Shown: positions 1 through 6,108 of the stretch, one piece after another
Numbering within the stretch: position 1 is the stretch's first letter
How the letters are laid out: every line of letters begins with the position of its first letter
Notes under the pieces: model-generated
Databases searched by the model: none
Told to the model about the DNA's origin: nothing
What the model saw: only the letters and a program-made list of their open reading frames with translations
Program-made: the position numbers and the translations under genes
DNA from: an uncultured bacterium
GTDB taxonomy: Bacteria > Acidobacteriota > Thermoanaerobaculia > Multivoradales > JAHEKO01
NCBI GenBank assembly: GCA_938016625.1
Contig: CALILB010000300.1
Location: forward strand, 1 to 9,726
Reading direction: 5' to 3'
DNA length: 9,726 nt

Positions 1-494
1 TCGCCCTTGAAGCCGGTCATCTCCGGCTGCTGACCGAACTGCAGACCCGAGTAGTCGTATTCGGCGAGATCGGTGGCGTCGACCACCCGCCGGTCCTCAC
101 CGCTGTCGAAGACCACCACGTTGAGAGAGGCGACCTCGTACTTGTCGACCAGACTCTGAGCCTCCGCCAGGTTCTTCTCCACATCCAAGAAGCGAACACT
201 CAGCCGAGGACTAGCGGCCTCGTAGGAGCCGAGGAGCTCGGAGACCGATCCAAAGAGCGGGTCGGCGGGGCTCATAAAGACCACCACTTCCACATCTTTG
301 TCGAGTGCCTCAACCACCTGAGTCGATTTCTCCGACAACGTGTACAGCTTGTCGCTCGTCCAGTCGAGTCGCTTGTGATACTTCCAGCCGAAGTAGTTGG
401 CGATGACGAATATCGCCAGCACCAGGGCTATGCCCACTCCCAGGGTCGAGGTGTTGACCAACTGTCGCTTGGTCGAATTCTTCAACTCGGCCAT
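1..494 (-). CDS. GldG-like ABC transporter auxiliary protein, 3' end beyond the window
   Basis: This is the N-terminal 164 residues of a protein that continues past the left edge, so the stop is not seen. Translation begins MAELKNSTKRQLVNTSTLG. A short charged N-terminus is followed by one hydrophobic segment at about residues 17-35 (GVGIALVLAIFVIANYF), and then a soluble part containing LDWTSDKLYTLSEKS and VVVFMSPADPLFGSVSELL. Such a part is typical of the GldG / ABC_transp_aux family, whose members sit beside GldA/GldF-type exporters with a large extracytoplasmic domain. The ATG at 494 is preceded by a GGAGG seven bases upstream and lies four bases after the permease stop, so it is translated as the third gene of the operon. 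The family was first linked to gliding motility, but homologues are widespread in non-gliding bacteria and the substrate is unknown. Family assignment is fairly secure; role is inferred. Confidence 0.82.
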   Translation of the reverse strand, partial: MAELKNSTKRQLVNTSTLGVGIALVLAIFVIANYFGWKYHKRLDWTSDKLYTLSEKSTQVVEALDKDVEVVVFMSPADPLFGSVSELLGSYEAASPRLSVRFLDVEKNLAEAQSLVDKYEVASLNVVVFDSGEDRRVVDATDLAEYDYSGLQFGQQPEMTGFKG

Positions 495-498
495 CTCG

Positions 499-1239
499 CT
501 ACCTCCACTTTTTGGCCTCGAGGGCCTTTGCCGAGAGAAAAATAAAGAGCACCGTCGCCGACAGGTAGTAGACCAGGTGTCGGGTGTCGACGACGCCCTT
601 GCTGAACTCCTCCATGTGCTGCCACAGATTCAGATAGGAGAGGGCCTGCTTCAACGACGGATCGTTGAACAGGTTCTCCAGCAGCCCGAAGGTAAACAGG
701 GGAATGAGAAGAGCGAAGGTGAGGATAGCGGCCACCAGCTGGCTACGGGTCAGCGCCGAGGCCAACAGACCGACGGACAGAAAGAGCGCACCGACGCCAA
801 AGACCCCCAGATACCCCGCGGCCACCGGCCCCCAGTCGACCTCGCTGTAGTAGGCGACGATGCCGGCATAAGCCAGGGTGGGAAGCCAGAGAAAGCAGTA
901 GAAGATGAGTGCCGCCAGATATTTGCCGATCACAACCTGAGCTTCGTTGACCGGTGCCGTCATCAACACTTCGATGGTGCCGCTTCGGCGCTCCTCGCTG
1001 AGCAGACGCATGGTGAGAACGGGAGCCACAAACAAGAGCACCAGCCAGAAGTAGATGGTCTGGCCAAAGAAAAGCTCCAGCGGCGCACCAAACCGCGCCT
1101 GCGGATTGTTGAGGAAGCTGACGATCAACCAGAAGACCATGCCGTTGACCAGCAACAGAAAGGCCGCGACGATGTAGGCCAGCGGTGAGAAGAAGTAGGC
1201 CCGAATCTCGCGGTCCATGATGGCGAGGATTCCCTTCAC
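499..1239 (-). CDS. ABC-2 type transporter permease, GldF-like
   Basis: This is a 246-residue integral membrane subunit. Residues 78-97 (RLLSEERRSGTIEVLMTAPV) match the conserved EE..GT.E.L.T.PV loop of GldF/ABC-2 permeases. About six hydrophobic segments are visible, near residues 20-42, 60-80, 105-130, 138-160, 166-188 and 222-240, and the protein ends in a basic AKKWR tail. The reading frame is open far upstream, but I chose the GTG at 1239: it overlaps the ATPase stop in a GTGA (positions 1236-1239), has GAGGAGGTGA just upstream, and gives the usual family length. The longer frame to 1863 is only the shadow of the ATPase gene. The overlap implies translational coupling with the ATPase, with which it should form the membrane channel of the exporter. 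The exported substrate cannot be read from sequence. Confidence 0.9.
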   Translation of the reverse strand: MKGILAIMDREIRAYFFSPLAYIVAAFLLLVNGMVFWLIVSFLNNPQARFGAPLELFFGQTIYFWLVLLFVAPVLTMRLLSEERRSGTIEVLMTAPVNEAQVVIGKYLAALIFYCFLWLPTLAYAGIVAYYSEVDWGPVAAGYLGVFGVGALFLSVGLLASALTRSQLVAAILTFALLIPLFTFGLLENLFNDPSLKQALSYLNLWQHMEEFSKGVVDTRHLVYYLSATVLFIFLSAKALEAKKWR

Positions 1240-2219
1240 GACGTCACCTCCTCGTCCGTCGGCTCGACGGTCTCCGGTGCCCTGGGCTCGGCCACCTCCC
1301 GCGTCGTCAAGCGCACAAAGATGTCCTCGAGCGAAGCTCGTTCTTCGGCCAGCTCGAGCAGGGTCCAACCGTTGTCGACCGCCGCACGAAAGACGGCTTC
1401 TCGCGGATCGCTCGAGTGCTCGCACTCGAGGCTGAATCTCGAATGGCCGCCATCGACCGGCTTCACCGCGCTGACACCCTGGATCCTCTCCAGGATCTCG
1501 ACCACCCCCTCGGGCCCCTGCTTGAGCTCGACGCGCAGCAGGGTGGCTCCGATCCAGCTCTGCTTCAGGCTTTCGGGTGTGCCTTCGGCCACGATCCGTC
1601 CGCGGTCGATGATGATCACCCGATCGCAGAGCAGCTCGACCTCGGGGAGGATATGGGTGGAGAGCAGCAGCGTGCGCTCCCGCCCCAACTCGCGGATGAG
1701 CTCGCGGATGGCGATGATCTGCTTGGGATCGAGCCCCACCGTCGGCTCGTCCAGAACCAAAGCCTGTGGCTCGTGCAAGATGGCAGCCGCCAGACCCACT
1801 CGTTGCCGGTAGCCCTTCGACAGGGTACCGATGATCTGGCCCTCCACCTCCTCGAGAAAACAACTGGTGATGGTCTCGGGCAGCCTTTTCTTGGCCTGCG
1901 CGCGAGTCATCCCCTCGAGCATCGCCCGGTAGGTGAGGTACTCGGAGACCCTCATCTCGGGGTACAGGGCGACGTTCTCGGGCAGATAGCCGATGTCGCC
2001 GCGGACACCCACCGGATCGGCGAACAGATCCTTGCCGCCCACCGTCACCCTCCCCTCCGTCGGGGGGAGAAAGCCGGTGATCATGCGTATCGTGGTCGTC
2101 TTGCCGGCACCGTTCGGACCCAGCATGCCCACGATCTCGCCCTCGTCGACGGTCAAGGAGATCTGCTCGACGGCGGTGAAGTCACCGTAGCGTCGTGTCA
2201 GATTCTGTGCCTCGATCAT
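1236..2219 (-). CDS. ABC transporter ATP-binding protein, GldA-like
   Basis: This 327-residue cytoplasmic ATPase powers the adjacent ABC-2 permease. Visible motifs are Walker A GPNGAGKTT (residues 34-42), the GYLPE Q-loop region with glutamate in place of glutamine (77-81), signature LSKGYRQR (133-140), Walker B ALVLDEP (153-159), D-loop GLDP and the switch histidine in LLLSTH (H189). The LPE variant is common in the GldA/CcmA-like exporter ATPases. After the nucleotide-binding domain come about 90 residues with a ferredoxin-like accessory region (LLRVELKQGPEGVVEILERI) often found in this group. The ATG at 2219 is supported by AGGAGG eight bases upstream and by the typical N-terminus MIEAQNLTRRYG. 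It is the first gene of the operon; a 6-bp hairpin lies just upstream of its ribosome binding site. Function as an exporter ATPase is secure, substrate unknown. Confidence 0.93.
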   Translation of the reverse strand: MIEAQNLTRRYGDFTAVEQISLTVDEGEIVGMLGPNGAGKTTTIRMITGFLPPTEGRVTVGGKDLFADPVGVRGDIGYLPENVALYPEMRVSEYLTYRAMLEGMTRAQAKKRLPETITSCFLEEVEGQIIGTLSKGYRQRVGLAAAILHEPQALVLDEPTVGLDPKQIIAIRELIRELGRERTLLLSTHILPEVELLCDRVIIIDRGRIVAEGTPESLKQSWIGATLLRVELKQGPEGVVEILERIQGVSAVKPVDGGHSRFSLECEHSSDPREAVFRAAVDNGWTLLELAEERASLEDIFVRLTTREVAEPRAPETVEPTDEEVTS

Positions 2220-2234
2220 CCAGAACTCCTCCTG

Positions 2235-2251
2235 CCGGCGATCAGCGCCGG
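2235..2251 (-). promoter_or_regulatory. 5' leader hairpin beside the ABC operon ribosome binding site
   Basis: A perfect 6-bp inverted repeat (CCGGCG, loop of 5, CGCCGG) lies within a few bases upstream of the AGGAGG of the ATPase gene. In mRNA it would form a small stable stem next to the ribosome binding site without hiding it. It might tune initiation or protect the 5' end; this is inference from position alone. The rest of the spacer 2220-2468 shows no coding signal. I found no convincing promoter for the ABC operon in it, although the stretch 2255-2300 is notably more AT-rich than its surroundings. Confidence 0.35.
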
Positions 2252-2453
2252 TCAGTCAAATACAAAAACTCAAACGCTCGCGCTCTTTAGCAAATCCGAT
2301 GCCGTGCTCTTAGCCGAGCCCCAGCGCTCTTTCTCCGGCGTCCGCGGCTCGGACCCAGGCAACTCTGACACCCTGAACCGCGTCAAGATGGCCGCCTGCG
2401 CGCCGGGATTCTAACGCTTCGGACAATTGACGGCCGAGACCCTCTGCAGTCGA

Positions 2454-2462
2454 TGGTAATCT
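2454..2462 (+). promoter_or_regulatory. Extended -10 promoter of the small charged protein (leaderless)
   Basis: TGGTAATCT combines an extended -10 TG with a TANNNT hexamer (2457-2462). Six bases (ggcacc) separate it from the GTG at 2469, so the predicted transcription start falls on the start codon itself. No -35 at normal distance is obvious (TTGACG at 2427-2432 is 24 bp away, too far), and no Shine-Dalgarno precedes the GTG. Confidence 0.5.
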
Positions 2463-2468
2463 GGCACC

Positions 2469-2780
2469 GTGAGCGACAAGAAGGACATGGCCTCGGCGAT
2501 CAAGTCGGCCTACGACCTGGCGCTCGAGCGTCTGGAAGCCGACGGCATCGACAAGCCTCGCGAGGAGGACCTCGATCCGGCGACTCTGGAGCGCATCTCA
2601 GAAGTCCGCAACAAGACCGAGGCCAAGCTGGCCGAGCTCGAGATCCTATATCGAGATCAGCGTGCAAGCGCCACCGATCCGGCCGAGCTCGAGAAGATCG
2701 AGGAAGAGTACACCGCCGAGCGCCGACGGCTGGAAGAGAAGAGAGACTCGGAGATCACCAAGCTGAGAAACGATCTGTAG
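2469..2780 (+). CDS. Small charged, coiled-coil protein of unknown function
   Basis: I do not recognise a family. The product is 103 residues, beginning MSDKKDMASAIKSAYDLALE and ending EKRDSEITKLRNDL. It is rich in Glu, Lys, Arg, Asp and Leu and has no cysteine, signal peptide or membrane segment. Residues 37-103 (from ATLERISEVRNKTEAKLAEL) read as nearly continuous amphipathic helix with heptad-like spacing, so a cytoplasmic helical hairpin or coiled-coil dimer is likely. I chose the GTG at 2469 because a -10 element sits exactly six bases upstream. No ribosome binding site exists, so a leaderless mRNA is inferred. An in-frame ATG at 2487 is the only close alternative and also lacks a Shine-Dalgarno. 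The TAG stop is directly abutted by a GC-rich hairpin. Strong codon bias supports a real gene. Confidence 0.75.
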   Translation: MSDKKDMASAIKSAYDLALERLEADGIDKPREEDLDPATLERISEVRNKTEAKLAELEILYRDQRASATDPAELEKIEEEYTAERRRLEEKRDSEITKLRNDL

Positions 2781-2801
2781 GGGCGGGGCTTGTCCCCGCC
2801 C
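2781..2801 (+). terminator. GC hairpin at the 3' end of the small gene
   Basis: GGGCGGGG and CCCCGCCC form a perfect 8-bp stem with a 5-base loop (CTTGT), beginning on the base after the TAG stop. There is no U-tract, so intrinsic termination is uncertain. Stabilising the transcript end, or blocking convergent transcription from the channel gene, is equally possible. Confidence 0.45.
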
Positions 2802-2806
2802 GGAAC

Positions 2807-2895
2807 CGAAGCGGCCGGTCTCAGAGACAAACGAAGCGGCCGGCCTCAGGGGCAAACGAAGCGGCCGGTCTCAGAGACAAACGAAGCGGCCGGCC
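2807..2895. repeat. 25-bp tandem repeat, about 3.5 copies
   Basis: Units lie at 2807-2831, 2832-2856 and 2857-2881, with a partial fourth from 2882. Each starts CGAAGCGGCCGG and ends in CAAA. Units 1 and 3 are identical; unit 2 differs at four positions. The second half of each unit is a near-palindrome, GTCTCAGAGAC in units 1 and 3 and GCCTCAGGGGC in unit 2, where T-A becomes C-G as a compensating pair. There are no unique spacers, so this is not a CRISPR array. Confidence 0.85.
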
Positions 2896-2909
2896 CCCGT
2901 GCCGGCCGA

Positions 2910-2930
2910 GGGAGGGCCCAAGGCCCTCCC
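2910..2930 (-). terminator. GC hairpin at the 3' end of the channel gene
   Basis: On the minus strand a perfect 9-bp stem (GGGAGGGCC with GGCCCTCCC, 3-base loop) begins on the base after the channel's TAG stop. As with its partner at 2781-2801 there is no U-tract, so termination is plausible but unproven. Confidence 0.45.
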
Positions 2931-4562
2931 CTACACCTGCGGAAACGTCTCCCCGTAAACCCGCGTCGCCTTGCTCGAGCCGCAGACGTAGACGTCGTCG
3001 TTGGGCTCGAAGACGAACTCGGAGCCGAATTGGGTCAACAGCTCGTCGCCCCGTTCCACCGCCACCACCGAGCAGCCGGTGCGCTCGCGGATGCCCAGCT
3101 CGGAGGGGTGACTCCCCTCCAGCCCCTTGGCGCTCACCTTGAGCACCTTGAGCTGCGAGTCGACGGCGATCGACTCCTCACCGAGTAGACGGCGCGCCAA
3201 GATCTGGCCCGAGATCTGGCTGATCGACAACGCATAGGTCGCCCCGGCCCGATGGATGCGCTCGACGTTGACCGCTCGGTTGACGCGGGCGATGACCGGT
3301 ACGTCGGGCGCCAACTCCTTGAGGATCACGGTGGCAAACAGAGTGGCGCTGTCGGTGTCCAGAGCCAGGACCACGGCTTGAGCCGAGGACACACCCGCCT
3401 CTTCCAGCACCCCGGTGTCGAGCACGTCACCCACCACGTCGACCCCTTCACCTTCGACCCGATCGATGACCACCAGCTCTTCCCCAACATCGCGGAGCAG
3501 CTGGACGACCTTGCTCCCCACCTCCCCGCAGCCGGCGACAATGATCGGCCCCGGGCGTCGACGCAGCCGGGTCCCCCCGCATATCTCTTCGAAACGCCGT
3601 AGACCCTCGGCGCTGCCGGCGGCGATGAGGATGCCGTCGGGCTGGAGCCGCATCTCGGCACTCGGCGGCGTCTCCAGCTCGCCTCCGACCCACTGCCCGA
3701 TCACCGTCACCCCGGTCTTCTCGCTCAGACCAATCTCCGCCAGCGTCTTGCCGGCCATGGCGCTGTCGCGATTGATCCGCACCTCACTCACCAGGAGCTT
3801 CTTTCCCAGCTGTTGGGTGCCGGCTACCGTAGGGCTCACCTTCTGGCTGGCATCTGCCGCCAGCGCCGCCCCGAGCATGTGTCTCGGGGTGAAGGCTGCC
3901 GTGGCCCCGGCAAGCACGATCGGCTGCCGGTGGAAGGGATCCTCCACCAAGGCAACGATCTCGCCGGTGAATCCCATCTGCCGCGCCCCCAGGATGACGG
4001 CCGCGTTCTCGTCGTCCGTGCCGTTGGCGATCAGGCTCCGCGCCGACTCGAGATGCGCTCCCGCCAGAACATCGTCGTCGAGGGTGCCAAAGACGACCGT
4101 GTAGCCGTCTTCCTGGAGACGCCGAGCCTTGGCCTCATCCGACTCGACGACCACGGTCTTGAGGCCGGCCTGCTCGAGCTCCCTGAGCAGAGTCGAGACC
4201 GCCGGGCCAAAACGGAAGACGATGACGTGGTCGGAGATATCGGGCGCTTCCTTGGGCAGCCGCACCTCGAAGCGCTCCTCCAGAAAGGGAATCAGATAGA
4301 CGGGGAAGATCAAGAAGATGAGAAAGACGCCGAGAAACTGGAGCACCACCACGAAGAGAACCATGACCGGGCTCTTCCAGGTCTCGTCGGCGCCGTAGCC
4401 CGTCGTCGACAGGGTCTCGGCGGCAAACTCGAGGCTGCGCCAGAATCCGCGAGACTCGCCCTCGATGAAGTTCATCCCCAGCATGTAGAGGAGCGCCGCC
4501 ACCAACAAAAGGGTGGCCAGCCCGACGACAAAGGCGAGCAGCCGTCTCTGCGACCGAGTCAT
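2931..4562 (-). CDS. Two-TM potassium channel with two RCK (TrkA-type) domains
   Basis: This 543-residue protein should be a tetrameric inner-membrane K+ channel gated by cytoplasmic ligand-binding domains. In order: TM1 (about residues 8-29), pore helix and selectivity filter TTGYG (53-57), TM2 (about 66-92), RCK1 Rossmann fold (about 111-230) with its C-terminal subdomain to about 325, then RCK2 (from 339) with its C-terminal subdomain to the end. RCK2 keeps an intact GCGEVG dinucleotide loop (344-349) and an acidic residue after strand 2 (VVIDR). RCK1 has FRFGPAV (116-122) where GxGxxG is expected, so two of three glycines are lost and its nucleotide binding may be altered. The layout resembles GsuK-type channels with two RCK domains in one chain. 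The ATG at 4562 has no Shine-Dalgarno but has a -10 hexamer six bases upstream. It is divergent from the S4 gene. Ligand is not predictable. Confidence 0.9.
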   Translation of the reverse strand: MTRSQRRLLAFVVGLATLLLVAALLYMLGMNFIEGESRGFWRSLEFAAETLSTTGYGADETWKSPVMVLFVVVLQFLGVFLIFLIFPVYLIPFLEERFEVRLPKEAPDISDHVIVFRFGPAVSTLLRELEQAGLKTVVVESDEAKARRLQEDGYTVVFGTLDDDVLAGAHLESARSLIANGTDDENAAVILGARQMGFTGEIVALVEDPFHRQPIVLAGATAAFTPRHMLGAALAADASQKVSPTVAGTQQLGKKLLVSEVRINRDSAMAGKTLAEIGLSEKTGVTVIGQWVGGELETPPSAEMRLQPDGILIAAGSAEGLRRFEEICGGTRLRRRPGPIIVAGCGEVGSKVVQLLRDVGEELVVIDRVEGEGVDVVGDVLDTGVLEEAGVSSAQAVVLALDTDSATLFATVILKELAPDVPVIARVNRAVNVERIHRAGATYALSISQISGQILARRLLGEESIAVDSQLKVLKVSAKGLEGSHPSELGIRERTGCSVVAVERGDELLTQFGSEFVFEPNDDVYVCGSSKATRVYGETFPQV

Positions 4563-4568
4563 GTGTGG

Positions 4569-4574
4569 ATTCTA
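4569..4574 (-). promoter_or_regulatory. -10 element of the channel gene (leaderless)
   Basis: On the minus strand TAGAAT is followed by six bases (ccacac) and then the ATG at 4562, so the predicted transcription start coincides with the start codon. No Shine-Dalgarno and no good -35 are visible. It shares the 60-bp divergent spacer 4563-4622 with the promoter of the S4 gene. Confidence 0.5.
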
Positions 4575-4586
4575 CGCTTTCGGCGC

Positions 4587-4615
4587 TTGCAGTGGCGCCT
4601 CAGTTGACCGACAAT
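4587..4615 (+). promoter_or_regulatory. Sigma-70-like promoter of the S4-domain gene (leaderless)
   Basis: TTGCAG (4587-4592) and GACAAT (4610-4615) are separated by 17 bp, the optimal sigma-70 spacing. Seven bases lie between the -10 and the ATG at 4623, so the transcript should start within a base of the start codon. This is the best-formed promoter in the window. Confidence 0.6.
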
Positions 4616-4622
4616 CGCTCGC

Positions 4623-5000
4623 ATGACCGCAGGAGTCCGGCTGGACAAGTGGCTACAGGTGGCGCGGGCGTTCAAGACCCGCACCCAGGCAACCAAGGCC
4701 TGCACACTGGGCCGGGTGCGGGTCAACGGCCAGGTGGCCAAGCCGCACCGGGCACTCGTCCTGGAGGATCGGGTGGAAGTCGAAAAGGGTGATTGGATCC
4801 GGGTCCTGGTGGTCAAGGAGCTGCGGGACAAGACGCTGCCCAAGGCCGAAGTGCCGCGGATCTACGAGGACCTGAGCCCGCCGAGACCGGAGCCCGACCC
4901 CTGGCAGCGGTTGTTGAGACGAAAGCCGGTCACCCGTGAACGGGGGGCCGGTCGGCCGACCAAAAAAGAGCGCCGCGAGATCGACCGTCTACGCGAATAG
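4623..5000 (+). CDS. hslR: S4-domain RNA-binding protein, Hsp15/HslR-like
   Basis: The 125-residue product begins MTAGVRLDKWLQVARAFKTR. It carries an S4 RNA-binding fold at about residues 6-66, with RLDKWLQVARAFKTRTQA, GRVRVNGQVAKPHRAL and VEVEKGD as its typical blocks. A basic, proline-rich tail ends GRPTKKERREIDRL, which matches the C-terminal RPDKKERRDL pattern of Escherichia coli Hsp15. Hsp15 binds 50S subunits carrying stalled peptidyl-tRNA and helps recycle them after aborted translation, so a cytoplasmic ribosome-rescue role is likely. There is no Shine-Dalgarno; a well-spaced promoter seven bases upstream implies a leaderless mRNA. The last 12 bases, including the stop, overlap the end of dinB on the other strand, leaving no room for a separate terminator. 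Family is secure; other small S4 paralogues are the alternative. Confidence 0.86.
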   Translation: MTAGVRLDKWLQVARAFKTRTQATKACTLGRVRVNGQVAKPHRALVLEDRVEVEKGDWIRVLVVKELRDKTLPKAEVPRIYEDLSPPRPEPDPWQRLLRRKPVTRERGAGRPTKKERREIDRLRE

Positions 5001-6065
5001 CTCGAGCTGGGCGATGTTGCCGCGGACAAGGTTGGAGGCGCCGACCCCCAGCAGACGAACACTTCGCTTCCCCACCTCGCTCTGGCGGAGCAGCTCGCGG
5101 GCGTGGCCCGCTATCACCGCCGGCTCGTTGGTGGGCCCATCCAGGGTGCGGGAGCGAGTCAGCGTGGTGAAGTCGCCGTAGCGGATCTTGACCGTCAGGG
5201 TGCAGGCCGACAGCTCCTTCTTTTGCAGGCTCGCGGCCACCTTTTCCGAGAGACGGTCGATCTCCGCATCCATCTCCTCGAGCTGCTCCAGATCCTCGGC
5301 GTAGGTACGCTCGGTGCTCAGACTCTTGCGGGTGTGCCTCATCCGCACCGGGCGCTCGTCGATACCGCGTGCATAGCGATAGAGGGTACTGCCGTGGCGG
5401 CCAAAGAGCTGCTCGAGCCGATCGAGGGGTTCGGCGCGCAGCTCACCGATGGTCTCGATCCCCGCGCGTTTGATCCGCCGCTCGGTGGCCGGTCCGACCC
5501 CCGGTAGGCTGCGCACGCTCATCGGATCCAGAAACGCATGGACACGGCCGGGCTTGACCACCGTCAGCCCGTCGGGTTTGTCGAAGTCGGAGGCGATCTT
5601 GGCGATCAACCGGTTGGGGCCCACGCCGACGCTGACGGTCAGACCACGCTCTTGCTTGACCTGGCGCTTGATCTCCTTGGCCGCCGCGGTGCCGCTGCCC
5701 CAGGGCTCGAGATGATCGCTCACATCCAGATAGGCCTCATCGATCGAAACCGGCTGGATGACGGTGGTAAAGCGCCGAAAGATGTCGAAGATCTCTTGTG
5801 ACTCCGCGCGATACCGACTGAAGTCGGGTTTGATGAAAACCGCGTGTGGACAGAGTCGCACCGCTCGCGCCGCCGGCATCGCCGAGTGGACACCGTACTT
5901 GCGCACCTCGTAGCTGGCGGCCGCGACGACCCCGCGACCCTTTGGACTGCCGCCGATGATGACCGGCTTGCCCTCCAACGACGGGTCGTCTCTTATGTGC
6001 ACCGAGGCGTAGAAGGAGTCCATGTCGCAGTGGAGAATTCGACGAACTGCGGCAGCCCCCAGCAT
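4989..6065 (-). CDS. dinB: DNA polymerase IV (Y-family translesion polymerase)
   Basis: This 358-residue protein is full length for DinB, which copies damaged or misaligned templates with low fidelity. The catalytic acidic residues are seen in HCDMDSFYASV (D14, with Y19 at the steric-gate position) and SIDEAYLDV (D108 and E109). The helix-hairpin-helix of the thumb is at RSLPGVGPATERRIKRAGI. The C-terminus is QLELFA, a classical beta-clamp binding peptide that tethers the enzyme to the replication fork. The ATG at 6065 precedes the family's usual RRILHCDMDSF by only eight residues. It has no Shine-Dalgarno, but TAGGAT lies six bases upstream. I saw no LexA-type box near the start, so SOS control is not evident. 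The 3' end overlaps the convergent S4 gene by 12 bp. All key residues are present. Confidence 0.95.
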   Translation of the reverse strand: MLGAAAVRRILHCDMDSFYASVHIRDDPSLEGKPVIIGGSPKGRGVVAAASYEVRKYGVHSAMPAARAVRLCPHAVFIKPDFSRYRAESQEIFDIFRRFTTVIQPVSIDEAYLDVSDHLEPWGSGTAAAKEIKRQVKQERGLTVSVGVGPNRLIAKIASDFDKPDGLTVVKPGRVHAFLDPMSVRSLPGVGPATERRIKRAGIETIGELRAEPLDRLEQLFGRHGSTLYRYARGIDERPVRMRHTRKSLSTERTYAEDLEQLEEMDAEIDRLSEKVAASLQKKELSACTLTVKIRYGDFTTLTRSRTLDGPTNEPAVIAGHARELLRQSEVGKRSVRLLGVGASNLVRGNIAQLELFA

Positions 6066-6071
6066 GGCAAG

Positions 6072-6077
6072 ATCCTA
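6072..6077 (-). promoter_or_regulatory. -10 element of dinB (leaderless)
   Basis: On the minus strand TAGGAT is followed by six bases (cttgcc) and the ATG at 6065, placing the predicted transcription start on the start codon. No Shine-Dalgarno or clear -35 is present. The geometry is the same as for the channel gene and the small charged protein. Confidence 0.5.
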
Positions 6078-6108
6078 TCCCGGCCGGGATACCCGAGCGG
6101 CCGCCAGC

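Larger units (their letters stand above)
2777..2934. repeat. Composite palindromic repeat element filling a convergent intergenic space
   Basis: The whole space between the small gene and the channel gene is one structured element. Each end begins, reading inward, with GTAGGGG and an 8- or 9-bp GC hairpin (2781-2801 and, on the minus strand, 2930-2910). The middle holds 25-bp tandem units and a GGCCGGC / GCCGGCC stem (2888-2894 with 2901-2907). The two end hairpins are related over 25 bases with five differences, four of which form two compensatory pairs. The TAG at each end is the stop codon of the flanking gene. A third copy lies at 8979-9019. No transposase is nearby. This resembles REP/MITE-type non-autonomous repeats, but I cannot name the family. 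Confidence 0.7.

Noticed and set aside
397..1188. 263-residue plus-strand open frame opposite the permease
   Set aside because: It is antisense to a clear ABC-2 permease, its translation is Gln/Glu/Arg-rich low complexity, and it has no family motif. It is a GC-driven shadow.
1240..1863. N-terminal extension of the permease frame to 454 residues
   Set aside because: This part overlaps the ATPase gene and reads as Gly/Arg-rich nonsense. The GTG at 1239 with its Shine-Dalgarno and GTGA overlap is the proper start.
1416..2414. 332-residue plus-strand open frame opposite the ATPase
   Set aside because: The opposite strand carries Walker A, signature and Walker B motifs in order. The antisense frame has no recognisable domain.
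2427..2432. TTGACG as -35 of the small gene
   Set aside because: It lies 24 bp from the TAATCT hexamer, outside the working sigma-70 spacing. The extended -10 TG explains the promoter better.
2807..2895. Possible CRISPR array
   Set aside because: Units are directly adjacent with no unique spacers, there are only about 3.5 copies, and no cas genes are present.
2790..3188. 132-residue plus-strand frame through the tandem repeats
   Set aside because: It simply translates the 25-bp repeats (RDKRSGRP-like periods) and the antisense of the channel end.
3813..4607. 264-residue plus-strand open frame opposite the channel
   Set aside because: It is antisense to the pore and RCK1 of the channel, and its composition is typical of GC-rich shadow frames.
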